From Cephalopachus bancanus (Eukaryota; Chordata; Mammalia; Primates; Tarsiidae), in contig JAPVLO010000320.1 of NCBI GenBank assembly GCA_027257055.1, positions 124,001-188,000 of the forward strand: DNA of 64,000 nucleotides, read 5' to 3'. Below are positions 23,065-36,000 of the stretch, piece after piece. Position numbers and translations under genes: made by a program. The notes under the pieces were generated by a model, which saw only the letters and a program-made list of their open reading frames with translations, searched no databases and had not been told where the DNA came from. Numbering within the stretch: position 1 is the stretch's first letter; each line of letters begins with the position of its first letter.

Positions 23065-25606
23065 GAGATAATGATCCAGTCAGGGTATTTAATGTATCTA
23101 TCATCTCATGCATTTATCATTTCCTTGTGGTGAGAACATTCAAAATTTTCTCTTCTTGCTATTTCATAATATTCAATACTTTACACTTAACCATTCTCCT
23201 TGTACTGTGCAATAGCACACCAAAATGTATTCCTCTTATTTAATTACATCTTTATACTTGATGACCAGTCGCTTTCCATCTTCTAGTCCCCTGCCCTTCC
23301 CCCTTCTCTGTTGTTCACACTCTCCTTCCATAATATCAATATCAAATTAATTTTGGGGGGTTCTGCATATGATTGAGATTATGCTGAATTTTTTTGTCTG
23401 TGTCTAGTTTTTTTCACTTAGCATGATGTCTTCAAGGTTTATCCATGTTGTTTCAAATGACAATTATTTTTGTGGCTGAATAGCATTTCCTTGTGTATAT
23501 ACACCACATATTCTTTATCCTTTCATTCAGTGTCAAACACTTAGATCAATTTTATAACTTGGTTATTGTAAACTGTGCCGCAATAGATATGGAAACCCTG
23601 ACTCTCTTTGACATATTCATTTTATTTCCTTGGATATATTGCCAGTCATGGGACTGCTGGATTATGGGATAGTTCTTTTTAAAAGTTTTTTGAGGAAATT
23701 TCATACTGTTTACCATAATGAATATATTAGTTTACAATTCCACCAGCATCGTGTATGTGTTCCCTTTTCCCCACATGCTTGTTAATATTTGATCTTGTCT
23801 GTCTTTTGGATAATAGCCTTTCTGACTGGAGTAAGTGGTATCTCACTGTGTTTGATTTGCATTTCCTGATGATTAGTGACGTTGAACATTTTTTTTATAT
23901 GCCATTTTGGGAAATGTCTATTAGGATTTTTGCCCATTTTATTCAGGCTATTTAATTTTTTGATTAAAGTGCTTGAGTTCCTTATATATACTGAATATTA
24001 ATCTCTTGTGATAGGTGTAGTTTGCAAATATTTTCTGTCATTCTCCAGGTTCTTTTTTTACTTTGTTGGTAGTTTATTTTACCATGGAAAAGGTTTTAGT
24101 TTGATGTAATCTCATTTGTCTCTTGCCTATACTTTTGAGGTCTTATTTTAAAAATCCTTGACTAGCCCTATGTTAAGCAGTTTCACCTATGTTTTCTTCT
24201 AGTAGTTCTATAGTTTGAGAAACTCCATGTATTTAATTCATTTTGAATATTTTTTGCATATGGTGAAAGGTAGGAGTGTAGTTTTATTTTTTTGCTTGTG
24301 CATATTCAGTTTTCTCAGCACCTATTATTGAAGAGACTGTGTTTTCCTCAATGTGTGTTCTTGGCATCTTTGTTGAAAATTAGCTAGCTGTAAGTTAGTG
24401 AATTTATTTCTGAATCTCTGCTCATTTCATTGGTCTATGTATATATGTTTTTATGCTCATATCTAGCTGTTTGGGTTCTATAACTTCATTGTGTATTTTG
24501 AAGTAAGGTAGTTTGACTCTTCTAGTTTCGTTCATTTTGCACAATACTGTTTTGAGTATTCAGGGTTTTTTCTGGTGCTATATAAGTTTTAAAATTATTA
24601 TTCCTCTTTCTGTGCAAACTGTCATTTTTTAATAGGGATTATATTAAATCTGTAGATCACTTTGGTCATTTAACATTATTATTTCTTTCCATGAACATGA
24701 GATGTCTTTCCATTTATTTGTAACTTTTACAATATTTTTTATCAGTATTTTATAGTTTTCAGTGTAAAGTCTTTCCCTTTCTTGGTTAAGTTTATTGATA
24801 GGTATCTACTTTTGATAGCTATAGCAAATGGAATCATTTTCTTAATTTATTTTAGTTAGCTCACTACTAGTGTATAGAAATTACACTGATCTTTGTATGT
24901 TAATTTTTTATCTCATAACTTTACTGAATTTGTTTATTAGTTATAACAGCTTTTTAGCAAAGCCTTTAGGATTTCCTGTATTTAAGATCATGTCATCTTC
25001 AAACAGGGACAATTTGACTTTATTCTTTCCTATTCGAATGCCTTTTATTTATTTCTTTTGCTTGATTTCTTTGGGTAGGACTTCCATAAAATGTTAAATA
25101 GAAGTGGTGAAAGCAATTATCTGTGCCTCATTCCTGATATTAAAGGAAAATCTTTTAGCTTTTCTCCTTTCAGTATGATGTTAGCTATGGCTTTGTCTAC
25201 AAGGCCTTGTGTTGAGGTTCATACCTTATAAAAGCCTTGAAAGTTTTTATTACAAAAAGATATAGAATTTTTTTCAGATGCTTTATTTCTACATGTATTA
25301 AATGATTATATAATTTTTGTTTTTTTCAATGTGTTGTATCACTTTTTATTGTTATGCCTATATTAAATCATTCTTACATCCCTGAAATGAATCAAATTCA
25401 ATCATAGTGAATGATCTTTTCGGTGTGCTGCTGGACTTGGTTAGCTAATATTTTGTTTAAAATTTTTATATATGTGCATACCAGAAATATTGGTCTGTAG
25501 TTTTATATTTGTTTGTTTTGTTTTGTTTGTAGTTGTTGTGCTTATGTCTGGTTGTCTAAACAGAATAATGCTGTCCTTGTACAATAAGTTTAAAAATATT
25601 TCCTCC
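22960..25606 (-). mobile_element. Older L1 (L1PB/L1M type), left part
   Basis: Reversed 3' UTR (GGTGAGAACATTCAAAATTT) leading into ORF2 3' sequence. Split at 25606 by a younger L1 and resuming at 32164 (TCTTCAATTTTCTATAATAG) without loss. Confidence 0.85.
23023..23070 (+). repeat. (GATA)n microsatellite
   Basis: About eleven GATA units ending GAGAGATA, in the 3' UTR of the older L1. Confidence 0.95.
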
Positions 25607-27098
25607 GCCCGGCCCGGAGCCCTCTCCTCATGCGGGACCCGCTGGGCCATCCCGTTGCGCCCACCACCCTCGAACTCAATCCACCGTGGAGCTCCGCCGC
25701 CCCGAAACGTTCACCGCGAGCAGGTGGGAGACGTGGCAAGATGGCAACGGGTCAAACAGGAGTCTGAAGCCCTCTGCAAGGGAGATCTGCAGTGGGTCTC
25801 TGACTCTCATCCCGTGGGGCTGGGGACCCCAGCATCGCAGCCTGCCCTTCAGACAGAGCTCGGCCGTTGCCACCGCTGGGATATCGCAACATTGGACAGT
25901 TACTTACTGCATTGCGAACAGTCCCGCCGCCGTAGCCCCTGCCCCCATCGCCACCGTCGCCGCCACTACCGCCGCGGCCTCAGTGACGGGTAGTACATCA
26001 CAGCACCCGGGCCCAGGGAGATCCACACCAAACCCTTCAGGGAAGATCTGCAGGGATTGCTACCACCTCTCCCATGTCCGAGACTGTCCTGTTGCCTGCT
26101 CGGAGGCAGGCGGCCATCTTCTTCCTTTCCGGCCCCACCCCCTCTGGGGTGAGCAGCTGAGATAGCACCACTTGCTGGTGATTCAAGGTAACAACACCGA
26201 AATGGGAGAAACAAGCTAGATAAAGACATAGACCAAACTGCTGAACGAAGGTTAATCTGAACTGTCCTTCACAGCAGATCAGGGGCAACTGACTTTAACT
26301 GCAAACTAACTTACCAGCTTGAAAAGAAAACTAGAAATCAGATCTGAAAGTACATTGGACTTAAACAAAATGTCTCAGAGTGTGCTTCATTGATTCTATC
26401 AGTTTAATGACTTAATCCTATACCTACTGTATTGTTCCCTTTTTTCTTTTTTCCTTTTCCTTTTCTTCTCTTTTCTTCTCTCTGTAAACCATATCTTTGT
26501 ATAGAGGAACAGCACACTAACAAGGTGGTTGGTTAGCTTGTATGTTAGCATCACTATATGTTTTATTTTTATTTTTTATTTTTTTGTATGAGAGTTGGTT
26601 CGTCTGTAGCTGTGGTCTATTGTTTTTATCTGTCTCAGTATAGGCCTCTCTCTCTATTTGTTTGCACACTCATTTGTTTCCCCCCTTACTCCTCTCTCTC
26701 TCCACTCCCCTCTTCAACCCACTATCTGCTCCATTCTCTCCCCTCTGCTAACCACATTTTATTTCAGGGAGTAAACCTACAGCCCCACTGCACAGACAGA
26801 TTCCGGGGCAGTGGGAAGTGGGTTCCACATTATCCACACGCCTGTCAGCAAATGCCAGGACCTGCAGACAGATTTTGAATCACAGCTCTCCCCATAAGTA
26901 CATCTCAAAACTGCAAAAAAGGATCACCTCCAACCTACAGTGCAACTTCAGAATTGAACAAAGTAAGAGGACATACATAAAGAATAGGAGATTGAACAAA
27001 CAGAAGTAAAACCAATCCCTTTACCCCTGAATAACAGAATTAAAGAAGACGGTGACGTGGAGGGAAGGAAAAAGTAGGGAGGGGGAAAAACTGCACAA
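25607..27098 (+). promoter_or_regulatory. CpG-rich 5' UTR/promoter of the younger L1
   Basis: GC- and CpG-rich for the first 560 bases, then A/T- and pyrimidine-rich. Two YY1-type sites are visible, AAGATGGC at 25737-25744 and GGCCATCTTC at 26109-26118. The open frames across 25472-26288 come from the high GC, not from genes. Confidence 0.7.
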
Positions 27099-28057
27099 AT
27101 GAAGAAAAACCAAAAGAAGAATACAGGTCTTACACAGACCTCTGGGAAATCAGACACTGAGAAAACAGATTCTGGACACAGACAATGAAAAGTCCCCAGA
27201 ATGACTGGTTACATGCAACAAAACCAGACATCAAGACACGAATGGAGAGAATTAAAAAAATTGAAGAGAGATAAGAGGAAAATAGGAAGGAGCTGTTGTC
27301 AGAAATGACAGCAGTAAAGAATACTGTGATGGAAATGAACAACAGACTAATAAGCATGGAAAGCAGAATCAGCCAAGCAGAAGAAAGAATCTCAGAGCTC
27401 GAAGACCAAAACACAGAACTAACCCAAACTGTCAAAAACATAGAAAAGAAGCTCAAAAAGACAGAACAAAACCTGCAAGAGATGAATGATCACTTCAAGA
27501 GACCAAACCTAAGAGTAATTGGGCTTCCTGAGGCAGAGAGAGAAACAGAAGCCACATTGGAACAAACATTTCATGAAATCATTCAAGAAAACTTCCCTCA
27601 ACTCATTAAGGATGAAAAAATTCAAACACAAGAGATTCAGAGAACCCCTGCAAGACAACAAATGAGAAGACCAACTCCCAGACACATAATAATTCACCTA
27701 AACAAAGTAGCTATGAAAGGAAAAATCCTAAAGGCAGCAAGAGAAAAAGGCCAGACTGCCTACCAGGGAAAACCAATTAGAATAGCAGCAGATTTACCCA
27801 CCCTTCAGGCTAGGAGAGCCTGGAGCCCTATCTTCAAAGTTCTAAAAGAGAAACAATTTCAACCAAGAATAACCTACCCAGCCAAACTAAGCTTCATTAG
27901 TGAGGGAGAATTGAAATCTTTTCCAGACATCCAATCCCTAAGAACCTACGCTGCCACCAGACCACCTCTACAAGACACACTTAAGAAAGTACTGAACACA
28001 GAAGAAAAAGAAAAAAGAACAACAGCATTCTTCACAAGAGTACAGGCAAAAGATTAA
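27099..28057 (+). pseudogene. L1 ORF1 (RNA-binding chaperone), broken
   Basis: ORF1p coats L1 RNA as a coiled-coil trimer. The likely start is ATG at 27099 (KKNQKKNTGLTQTSGK), which shifts frame near 27185. A second frame opening at 27185 has a TAA after KKIEER at about 27272. From 27296 it is open for 253 codons: a coiled coil ([20 protein letters not shown]), the RRM-like core (RPNLRVIGLPE) and the C-terminal domain (ARAWSPIFKVLKEKQFQPR-like), ending AKD. Overall length matches the roughly 320-340 residues of ORF1p. Confidence 0.85.
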
Positions 28058-28129
28058 AAACACACATGAACCAACTCCAAAACCCAAAGAAACACAACAA
28101 ATAAACAAGAACAACTCTGTAAGAACCTT

Positions 28130-31100
28130 ATGACAGGGATCAACTCTTGCATTTCAATTATTAGCCTAAATGTGAACGGACTAAATGCACCACTGAAAAG
28201 ACATAGAATGGCAAAATGAATAAAATATCATCAGGCAACAATCTATTGCCTTCAAGAGATTCTCCTCACTAGAAAGGACACCCACAGACTCAAAGTAAGA
28301 GGATGGGAAACAAATTTTCAGGCGAACGGAATACAAAAAAAAGGAGGAGTAGCAATCTTAATTTCAGACAAAATACCCTTCATGCTATTAAAAATAGGCC
28401 ACTACATAATGATAAAAGGCTCAATCCACCAACAAGAAATATCTATCCTAAACATATATGCACCCAACATAGGTGCGCCAACTTTCATAAAGCAACTTCT
28501 TGGAAAACTAAAGAAAGATATTGACTCTAACACTATCATAACTGGGGACTTTAAGACCCCACTCACAACCCTAGACAGATCATCAGGACAAAAAATCAGC
28601 AAGGAGATCCGGAACCTCAATATGACGTTGGACCAAATGGACTTAATTGATACCTACAGAACACTCCATCCAAAGACCACAGAATACACATTCTACTCAT
28701 TACCACATGGAACATATTCTAAGATCGACCAAATACTCGGCCATAAATCAAGCATAAGCAAATTTAAAAGGACCGAAATTCTACCAAACACCTTCTCAGA
28801 CCACAGTGGAATAAAAATAAACATTGACACCAACAAAGTCCCCCCAAAAACCACAAAGACATGGACACTAAACAGCATGATGCTAAACAACTCCTGGGTC
28901 AACGACGAAATCAAAACAGGGATCGAAAGATACCTGGAAACAAATGAAAATGAAGAAACATCTTACCAAAATCTCTGGGATGCCCTGAAAGCTGTAGTAA
29001 GAGGGGAATTTATATCCCTACAAGCACACATGAAGAAAATGGAAGGAACAGAAATTCACAAGCTAACAAGCCACCTAAAGGAGCTGGAAAAGCAAGACCA
29101 CAAAAACCCTAATTTCAGCAGAAGAATCCAGATCACCAAAATAAAAGCCCAAATCCAGGACATAGAAGACAAAAAATAATACAAAAAAATCAATGAAACA
29201 AAAAGCTGGTTCTTCGAAAGGGTAAACAAGATTGATGGTCCCCTAGCTAGACTGACCAAGAAAAAACGAGAAAAAACCCAAATAAGCACAATCAGAAACA
29301 CAAAAGATGAAGTCACATCTGACCCTGAAGAAATACAAAAGATCATTAGAGACTACTACGTACACTTGTATGGAAACAGACTTGAAACCCATAAGGAAAT
29401 GGAGGACTTTCTGACATCACACAACCTACCTAGGTTGGAATAAGAAGAAATTGAGACCCTAAATAGACCAATAACAATCAAGGAACTCGACTACCTAATA
29501 AGAAAACTTCCTACAAAAAAAAGCCCTGGTCCAGATGGCTTTCCAGCAGAATTCTACAAGACATTTAAGGAGGAGCTGATACCAATCCTACTGAAGGTAT
29601 TCCAGGTGATTGAAAAAGATAGAACTCTCCCCAAATCATTTTATGAAGCCAACATCACATTGATACCCAAGCCAGGTAAAGATCCAACAAAGAAAGAGAA
29701 CTACAGGCCAATATCTTTGATGAACATAGATGCTAAAATTCTCAACAAGATCCTAGCAAACCGGATTCAGCAATACATCTCAAAAATCATACACCATGAC
29801 CGAGTAGGCTTCATTCCAGGGATGCAAGGCTGGTTCAACATTCGTAAAACCATAAATGTAATTAAATACATCAACAGATGGCAAAACAAAAACCACATGA
29901 TCATATCATTAGATGCAGAAAAAGCTTTTGATAAAATCCAGCACCCCTTCTTGATAAAAACCCTTGAACATCTAGGTATACGGGGAACATACCTCAAAAT
30001 AGTAAAAGCCATCTACGAGAAACCCACAGCCAGCATACTCCTAAATGGACAAAAATTGGAACCAATTCCCCTGAAAACTGGAACTAGACAAGGATGCCCA
30101 CTCTCTCCCCTCCTGTTCAACATAGTATTGGAAGTCCTGGCTAGAGCAATCAGAGAAGAGGAGGCAATCAGAGGTATTCAAATAGGAAAAGAGGAAGTCA
30201 AGCTATCTCTCTATGCAGACGATATGATTGTGTACCTTGAAAACCCAAGAGAATCTGTCAAAGACCTCCTTACATTGATAAAGGCCTTTGGCAAAGTCTC
30301 AGGATACAAAATAAATGTACAAAAGACAATCACATTTCTCTATACCAATAATAAACAAACAGAAACCCAAATAAAAAACACAATTCCCTTCACAATAGCC
30401 ACAAAAAAAATGAAATACCTTGGCATCTTCCTAACCAGAGACGTGAAAGACCTTTACAATGAAAATTACAAAACACTGCTCAAAGAAATCAAAGCTGACA
30501 CGAACAAGTGGAAAAATATCCCATGCTCATGGATTGGAAGAATCAACATTGTGAAGATGTCCATCTTACCTAAGGCAATCTACAAATTCAATGCAATACC
30601 CATTAAACTACCAACAACATTCTTCTCAGACCTAGAAACACAACACAGGAATTCATATGGAAACACAAACGTCCAAGAATAGCCAGAACAATCCTCAGCA
30701 AAAAAAACAAAGCAAGTGGTATCACAATACCAGACTTCAAACTTTACTATAAAGCTACAATCATCAAAACAGCTTGGTATTGGTACAGGAACAGGCATAT
30801 AGAACAATGGAACAGAATTGAGATTCCAGAAGCAAAACCACAATTTCTCAATCAACTCATCTTCGACAAAGCCCCCAACACCTACCAATGGGGAGAGGAA
30901 AACCTATTCAGTAAATGGTGCTGGGAAAACTGGCTGACCACATGCAGAAGATTGAAACAAGACCCTTACCTATCCCCATGCACAAAGGTTAACTCCAGAT
31001 GGATCAGAGACCTAAATGTGAAACCTCAAACCATAAGAACCTTAGAAAAGGAAGGAAATACTCTCCTGGAAATCGGAACTGGCATCCAGTTCCTGTACAA

Positions 31101-31927
31101 AACCCGAAACCCACAGGACTTGAGAGAGAAGATAGACAAATGGGACCTTATTAAACTGACAAGCTTCTGCAAAGCCAAAGAAACCATCAAGAGAGCAGGG
31201 AGACAGCCCACAGACTGGGAAAAAGTATTTGCCAACTCTAGGTCTGACAAAGGCTTAACATCCTGGATCTACAAGGAACTGAAACGTACTGAAAAGAAGA
31301 AAACAAACAACTCCATTATAAAATGGGCAAAAGATATGAACAGACACTTCACAAAAGAAGACATCCGAGCAGCCAACAAACACATGAAGAAATGCTCAAC
31401 CTCACTAATCATCAGGGAGATGCAAATGAAAACCACACTGAGATACCACCTAACTCCAGTCAGAATGGCAATTATTAACAACTCAAAAAATAACAGCTGC
31501 TGGAGAGGGTGTGGTGAAAAGGGAACACTTCTACACTGTTGGTGGGAGTGTAAACTAGTGCAACCTCTGTGGAAAGCAGTGTGGCAATTCCTAAAATCTC
31601 TAAAAATTGACCTTCCATATGACCCTGCAATCCCCCTACTGGGAATATACCCTGAAGAACACAAATCACTCTATAAAAAAGATACCTGCACACGTATGTT
31701 TATCGCAGCATTGTTCACAATAGCAAGAACCTGGAAACAACCATGCTGCCCATCAAAAGAGGACTGGATTTAAAAAATGTGGTACACATACACGATGGAA
31801 TACTATGCAGCCATAAAAAAGAACAAAATCATGAATTTCGCAGCAACCTGGATAGAACTAGAGTCTATAATACTGAGTGACCTCTCACAGAAACAAAGAT
31901 CCGAATATCACATGTTCTCACTCATAT
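28130..31927 (+). pseudogene. L1 ORF2 (endonuclease-reverse transcriptase), broken
   Basis: Starts [20 protein letters not shown], 72 bases after ORF1. The order is: AP-type endonuclease (NIYAPN; SDHSGI), then the reverse transcriptase ([43 protein letters not shown] with the catalytic YADD), then the Cys-rich C-terminal part ([20 protein letters not shown]). Stops at 28217 (Trp to TGA), 29177 and 29441, a frameshift near 30635 and another near 31770 inactivate it. Open stretches remain at 28382-29179, 29606-30682 and 30952-31773. It lies in one line with ORF1 and the tail, so it is a decayed L1, not a host gene. Confidence 0.93.
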
Positions 31928-32163
31928 AATGGACCTTGAACATCCAACGTAATACTATAAGAAAATGACTAACGGGACTGGGAAACTATGGGGGGGAGGG
32001 GGATGGGATTAACAGTAGCAAATATCTGTCTGAGGATGGGAAAACACCTCTTATCTACAGGGTGCCTGAATGAAACGTAATTGTACACCTAACCCTTAAC
32101 TGTACCCCACAAAACCATAATAAAAAATACTGATTAATAAAAATATGTATATATATTTCCTCC

Positions 32164-32720
32164 TCTTCAATTTTCTATAATAGTTTGAGGAAAATTGGTA
32201 TTAGTTCTTCTTTAAATGTTTGGCAGAATTCAACAGTTAAACCACCAGGTCCTTGGTTTTTCTTTGGTGGAAACCTTCTTAATGATTTGATTTTCTCACT
32301 CTTCATTGGTCTACTTAGGTTTTGTGTGTCACCATGTCTTAATTTTGGTAGGTTGTATGCATTTAGAAATTTATCTGTTTCTTCCATATTTTCAAATTTG
32401 CTGACATACACTTATTCATACTAGCTTATGATTTGTTGTAATTTTGGTGTCAGTTGTAATGTCTACTTTTTAATCTGATTTTATTTACTTTAGTCTTCTC
32501 ATTTTTTCTTAGTTTTCTAGCTAAAGGTTGGTTCATTTTATATTTTCAAATGGCAACACTTCTTTTTTTATTGTTTAAATTTTTAGTATCTATTTTATTT
32601 ATAACTTCTCTGCGTCCTATACTTCATTACTTCCACTAATATGATTTTAGTTTGTTCTTGGTTGTATAGAAGTAAGAGTTAGTTTTGAGTTGAAATTTCC
32701 AGGTAGAACTTGGGAATTAA
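32164..32720 (-). mobile_element. Older L1, right part, up to the CYP2C promoter
   Basis: Continues from 25606 in reverse ORF2 (GTTTGAGGAAAATTGGTATT, TAAACCACCAGGTCCTTGG). It fades out near 32700, about 200 bases before the CYP2C ATG. Confidence 0.8.
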
Positions 32721-32794
32721 CCAATTCTAATGTGACTTTTTGTTTTCATTTCTACCAGCAGATCAAGGTGTACCAAAGATTAGAATTATTGATT

Positions 32795-32808
32795 CAAAGT
32801 TCAAAGGC
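32795..32808 (+). promoter_or_regulatory. HNF4-type (HPF-1) element upstream of CYP2C
   Basis: CAAAGTTCAAAGGC resembles the DR1-like HNF4-alpha sites found close to the start of liver-expressed CYP2C genes. It lies about 38 bases before the TATA box and about 100 before the ATG. The motif is seen directly; binding is inferred. Confidence 0.5.
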
Positions 32809-32845
32809 TTATTACATGTGTGGTGATAGGCTTGTACTTTGTGTT

Positions 32846-32853
32846 TATAAAAG
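32846..32853 (+). promoter_or_regulatory. TATA box of the CYP2C gene
   Basis: TATAAAAG lies about 45 bases before the start codon. Transcription starting some 25-30 bases downstream would give a 5' UTR of roughly 20 bases, which is normal for CYP2C genes. The position and the match support it; the start site itself is inferred. Confidence 0.65.
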
Positions 32854-32897
32854 CTTTGGATTCTAAACTCTTGATTGCATTTATACAAAGCACATCA

Positions 32898-33065
32898 ATG
32901 GATCCCTTCATCATCCTGGTGATTTGTCTTTCTTGTTTGATTCTTTTTTCTCTTTGGAATGGAAGCCATGCCAGAAGGAAGCTCCCACCTGGCCCTACTC
33001 CTTTCCCAATTGTTGGAAATACTATACAGTTAAACACTAAGGATCTCAGCAAAACCCTAAGCATG
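32898..33065 (+). CDS. CYP2C: CYP2C exon 1: membrane anchor and proline hinge
   Basis: 56 codons from ATG to a strong donor (CATG|gtaagt). The protein starts [20 protein letters not shown], a hydrophobic signal anchor that holds the enzyme on the cytosolic face of the ER. Basic residues RRK and the hinge [14 protein letters not shown] follow, as in every CYP2C. The ATG is chosen because the family begins MD/MEPF here, the length is exactly the family's 168 bases, and a TATA box lies about 45 bases upstream. Confidence 0.93.
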
Positions 33066-36000
33066 GTAAGTATGATTAATTTGACTTTAGTTGCTTGCAA
33101 TGAATAAATAAGTTAGCCCTATAGCTAAATAAAATATAGGCCCAGACACCAAGTTTTAAAGAAATGGTTCTAAAGAAAAGTGTCCATTGGACACCCAGAT
33201 ATAACTTTAGCACATATGCAGACAGAAAAAAATGAGCTTCATTAATCTTAGCAAAAGAAGAAGAATGAATGTTGCAACTGTAGCAGTCAGAGACTGTACA
33301 ACTCAAGAAAGGTAAGGATGCTTATATTTATAGGAATTTATTTACATTTCATAAATTTTTTTGTTATATTACTTCATGGTGGATTAAACAAAGAATCCAT
33401 CATCAATCATCAGTAGAAATGTGCATTTGCTTAACAGAGTCAGGAAAAACCTAAAACAAAGTGTTTGTAAAAATTAGGATCAATTTTCTTGTATCTCATA
33501 TTGTTGAGCGCTTAGTTATTTGTAAAGAAGATGTTTTTCACAGTTTCTTTGTGGATCTTAAAGTTCATCAGCAGTTCAACATGCAGTCAGCAGTCCAAGA
33601 TGTAGTCACTCATACCAAGCCTGAAACATTGCTAAACTCACAGATCTTTTATAGGATTGTTGAAAATGTGAAAAGTAGAAGCGTCCCCTTTTCTCCACCC
33701 CAACGTCAGCAACTAATTTTTTTTTAATTATTGATTGCCATCATTACCTGGTAAGGTGTTCTCTCTGCGTAGTTTTGATTTGCATTTCTCTGATGATCGG
33801 TGAGGTGGGCATTTTTTATATGTCTGTTGGCTGCCCATATGCCTTCCTTAGAGAAGATGAGGATAATGCATGAGCATATGTCCTATGCTCATTTTTTAAT
33901 AGGGCTGGTTGTTTTTTCCCTTTTGGTTCATTTGAATTCTTACAGATCCTCGATGTAAGACCTTTGTCAGATATACAATTAGCAGACAATTTTTCCCATT
34001 CTGTGAGCTGTCTCCCCACTCTCCTAGTGGTTTCGTTTGCTGTGCAAAACCTTTTCAGTTCGATGAGGTCCCCCTTGTCTATCTTATCCTTTATGGCATA
34101 TGCTTTTGGGGATTTGATTAAGAATTAATTGCCTACTCCTGTGTATGTAAGTGTGTCTCCTGCGTTTTCTTCTAAAATTCTTATAGTTTAAGGTTTTGCA
34201 TTTAGGAAGTGCAAACTAATACAACCTCTATGAAAAATAGTGTGGCAATGTCTAAATGAACTAGAAGTTGCCCTTCCATACCATCCAGAAATCCCCCTCC
34301 TTGGAATATATCAGAAGGAACACAACTTGTCCTATAAAAAAAAGATACCTGCTCATGCATGTTTATTGCCATACTATTCACAATAGCAAAAACATGGAAC
34401 CAACCCCACTCCCATTGAAAGTAGACAGGATAAAGAAAACATGGCACATATACACAATGGAACATGATGCAGCCATAAAGAAGGACAAAATAATGGACTT
34501 CCCAGCAAATTGGGTGGAATTGGAGACGATCATTCTTAATGACCTATCGCAGAAACAAAGAACCAAATACTACACATAGGCTGGGCTCCGTGGCTCAGCC
34601 TGTAATTCCAGCACTTTGGGAGGCTGAGGCGAGTGGATTACCTGAGCCCGCGAATTTGAGACCAACCCAGGCAAATTGGCAAGACCTCGTTTCTACAATA
34701 AATAGAAAGTTAGCTGGGCATGGTACTGTGCACCTGTAGTTCTGGCCACTTGGAAGGTTGAGGCAGAAGGATTGCCTGAGCCCAGCAGGTGGAGGCTGCA
34801 GTGGCCATGAGGGTGCCACTGCTCTCCAGCCTGGGAAACAGAGTGAAACTCCAACTCAAAACAAAAGAAATACACATTCTCACTCATAAGTGGGACCTGA
34901 ACATTAACCACAATAGCATAAGAGAGGAATTGGCAGTCAGAGGACACTGCCAGGGGAAAAAGAGGGGCATGTAACAACACAAAGCATTCCTGATCCTAAA
35001 CTAGGGGAAATGAGAACCAGTTGGAGGCCCAAACTTCACCTGCACAGACATACCTAGTTACCTAATCCTGGCTTATACCCCACATCTTTATACTCAAATA
35101 AAGTGAAATAAAAAGAAAATGTCAAAAGTAGAAATTATTTGTCCATATTGTGATTTATGTCCTCTTTCAAGTAATTATTTCGTATAAACTCTAATGAAAA
35201 TGGAACATCTTTCAGTTAAAAAAAAAAAAAAAACTACTGATTTACAGGGTCACAGCACCAATTTCTCCTAAAGCACATATTGGTTTGAAGTCAAGGGAAT
35301 AACTAAGGGTTCAGAAATCTTCACAGCTCCTATTATATTTGCTCAATACATGAGTCAATAATTCTCTGCTCTGGGTTATTTACATAGCAGTAGGTCTCTG
35401 AACACAAAAGGAATTATGTGAAATTTGTCTTTTTCTCAAGACTGCAAGTTACCAGAGCACTACTTCTGGAAACTCCTTCTTCCTGTGCTTTGGCTCTGTA
35501 TTCAAAAAGATTGAGCACTGCAGGTCATCCATTTATCAATCAACAGCTTTGAACAAGTTTTAAAATCTTTTTGATATTTATCTTCTGTTTCTTTAATGCA
35601 AAAAATAATAATGATTTTGCACGGGTTACTGGATATATAATAGAGTGAACAAATAATTGCCTACTTTGCACATTAGGTGAGTGCAAAAGATTTTCGCTGG
35701 TGAATGAAATTTTTTTATCATGAAAAAAGTTTATTTAAAGTATCTATGAAAGAATGTATCTTTACAAAACTATAGCATTTATCACTTCTGGCTGCATTAA
35801 TAACAAAAATCAAGTAAAGCAGAATGAAGAAAAATAATCAATTATTTTGAAGAGATTTAATAAACAATAAAGAGGGGTGTTTCCGATAATTTGAGAAATT
35901 ATTGCTCCGTCAAGAGTTAGTGGGAAAGTGGCTGTACTTGAAGAAAAATTGACATAGAAACCCTACCCCATGTCCTACACAGCAATAAACAACTAATGGC

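Larger units (their letters stand above)
25607..32152 (+). mobile_element. Younger full-length L1 inserted in an older L1
   Basis: 6.5 kb element: CpG-rich 5' UTR, ORF1, ORF2, 3' UTR and an A-rich tail (CATAATAAAAAATACTGATT). ATATTTCCTCC flanks it exactly (25596-25606 and 32153-32163). The surrounding minus-strand L1 reads on across the gap. Its frames carry only a few stops and shifts, far fewer than in other L1 copies here, so it is the youngest large insertion. It ends about 0.75 kb before the CYP2C start codon. Confidence 0.95.

Noticed and set aside
23023..23070. Regular short repeats that might suggest an array
   Set aside because: It is a plain GATA microsatellite with no spacers.
25472..26288. 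Several long open frames on both strands in a GC-rich block
   Set aside because: The block is the CpG-rich 5' UTR of the younger L1; the frames overlap on both strands, have no recognisable domains and follow from GC content.
27296..31773. Long open frames that might be a host gene
   Set aside because: They are L1 ORF1 and ORF2 in order, inside an element with target duplications, and broken by stops and frameshifts.
35670..35710. Mariner/MADE1-like end (TTAGGTGAGTGCAAAAG)
   Set aside because: Only one end is seen and the inner bases do not match; too weak to call.
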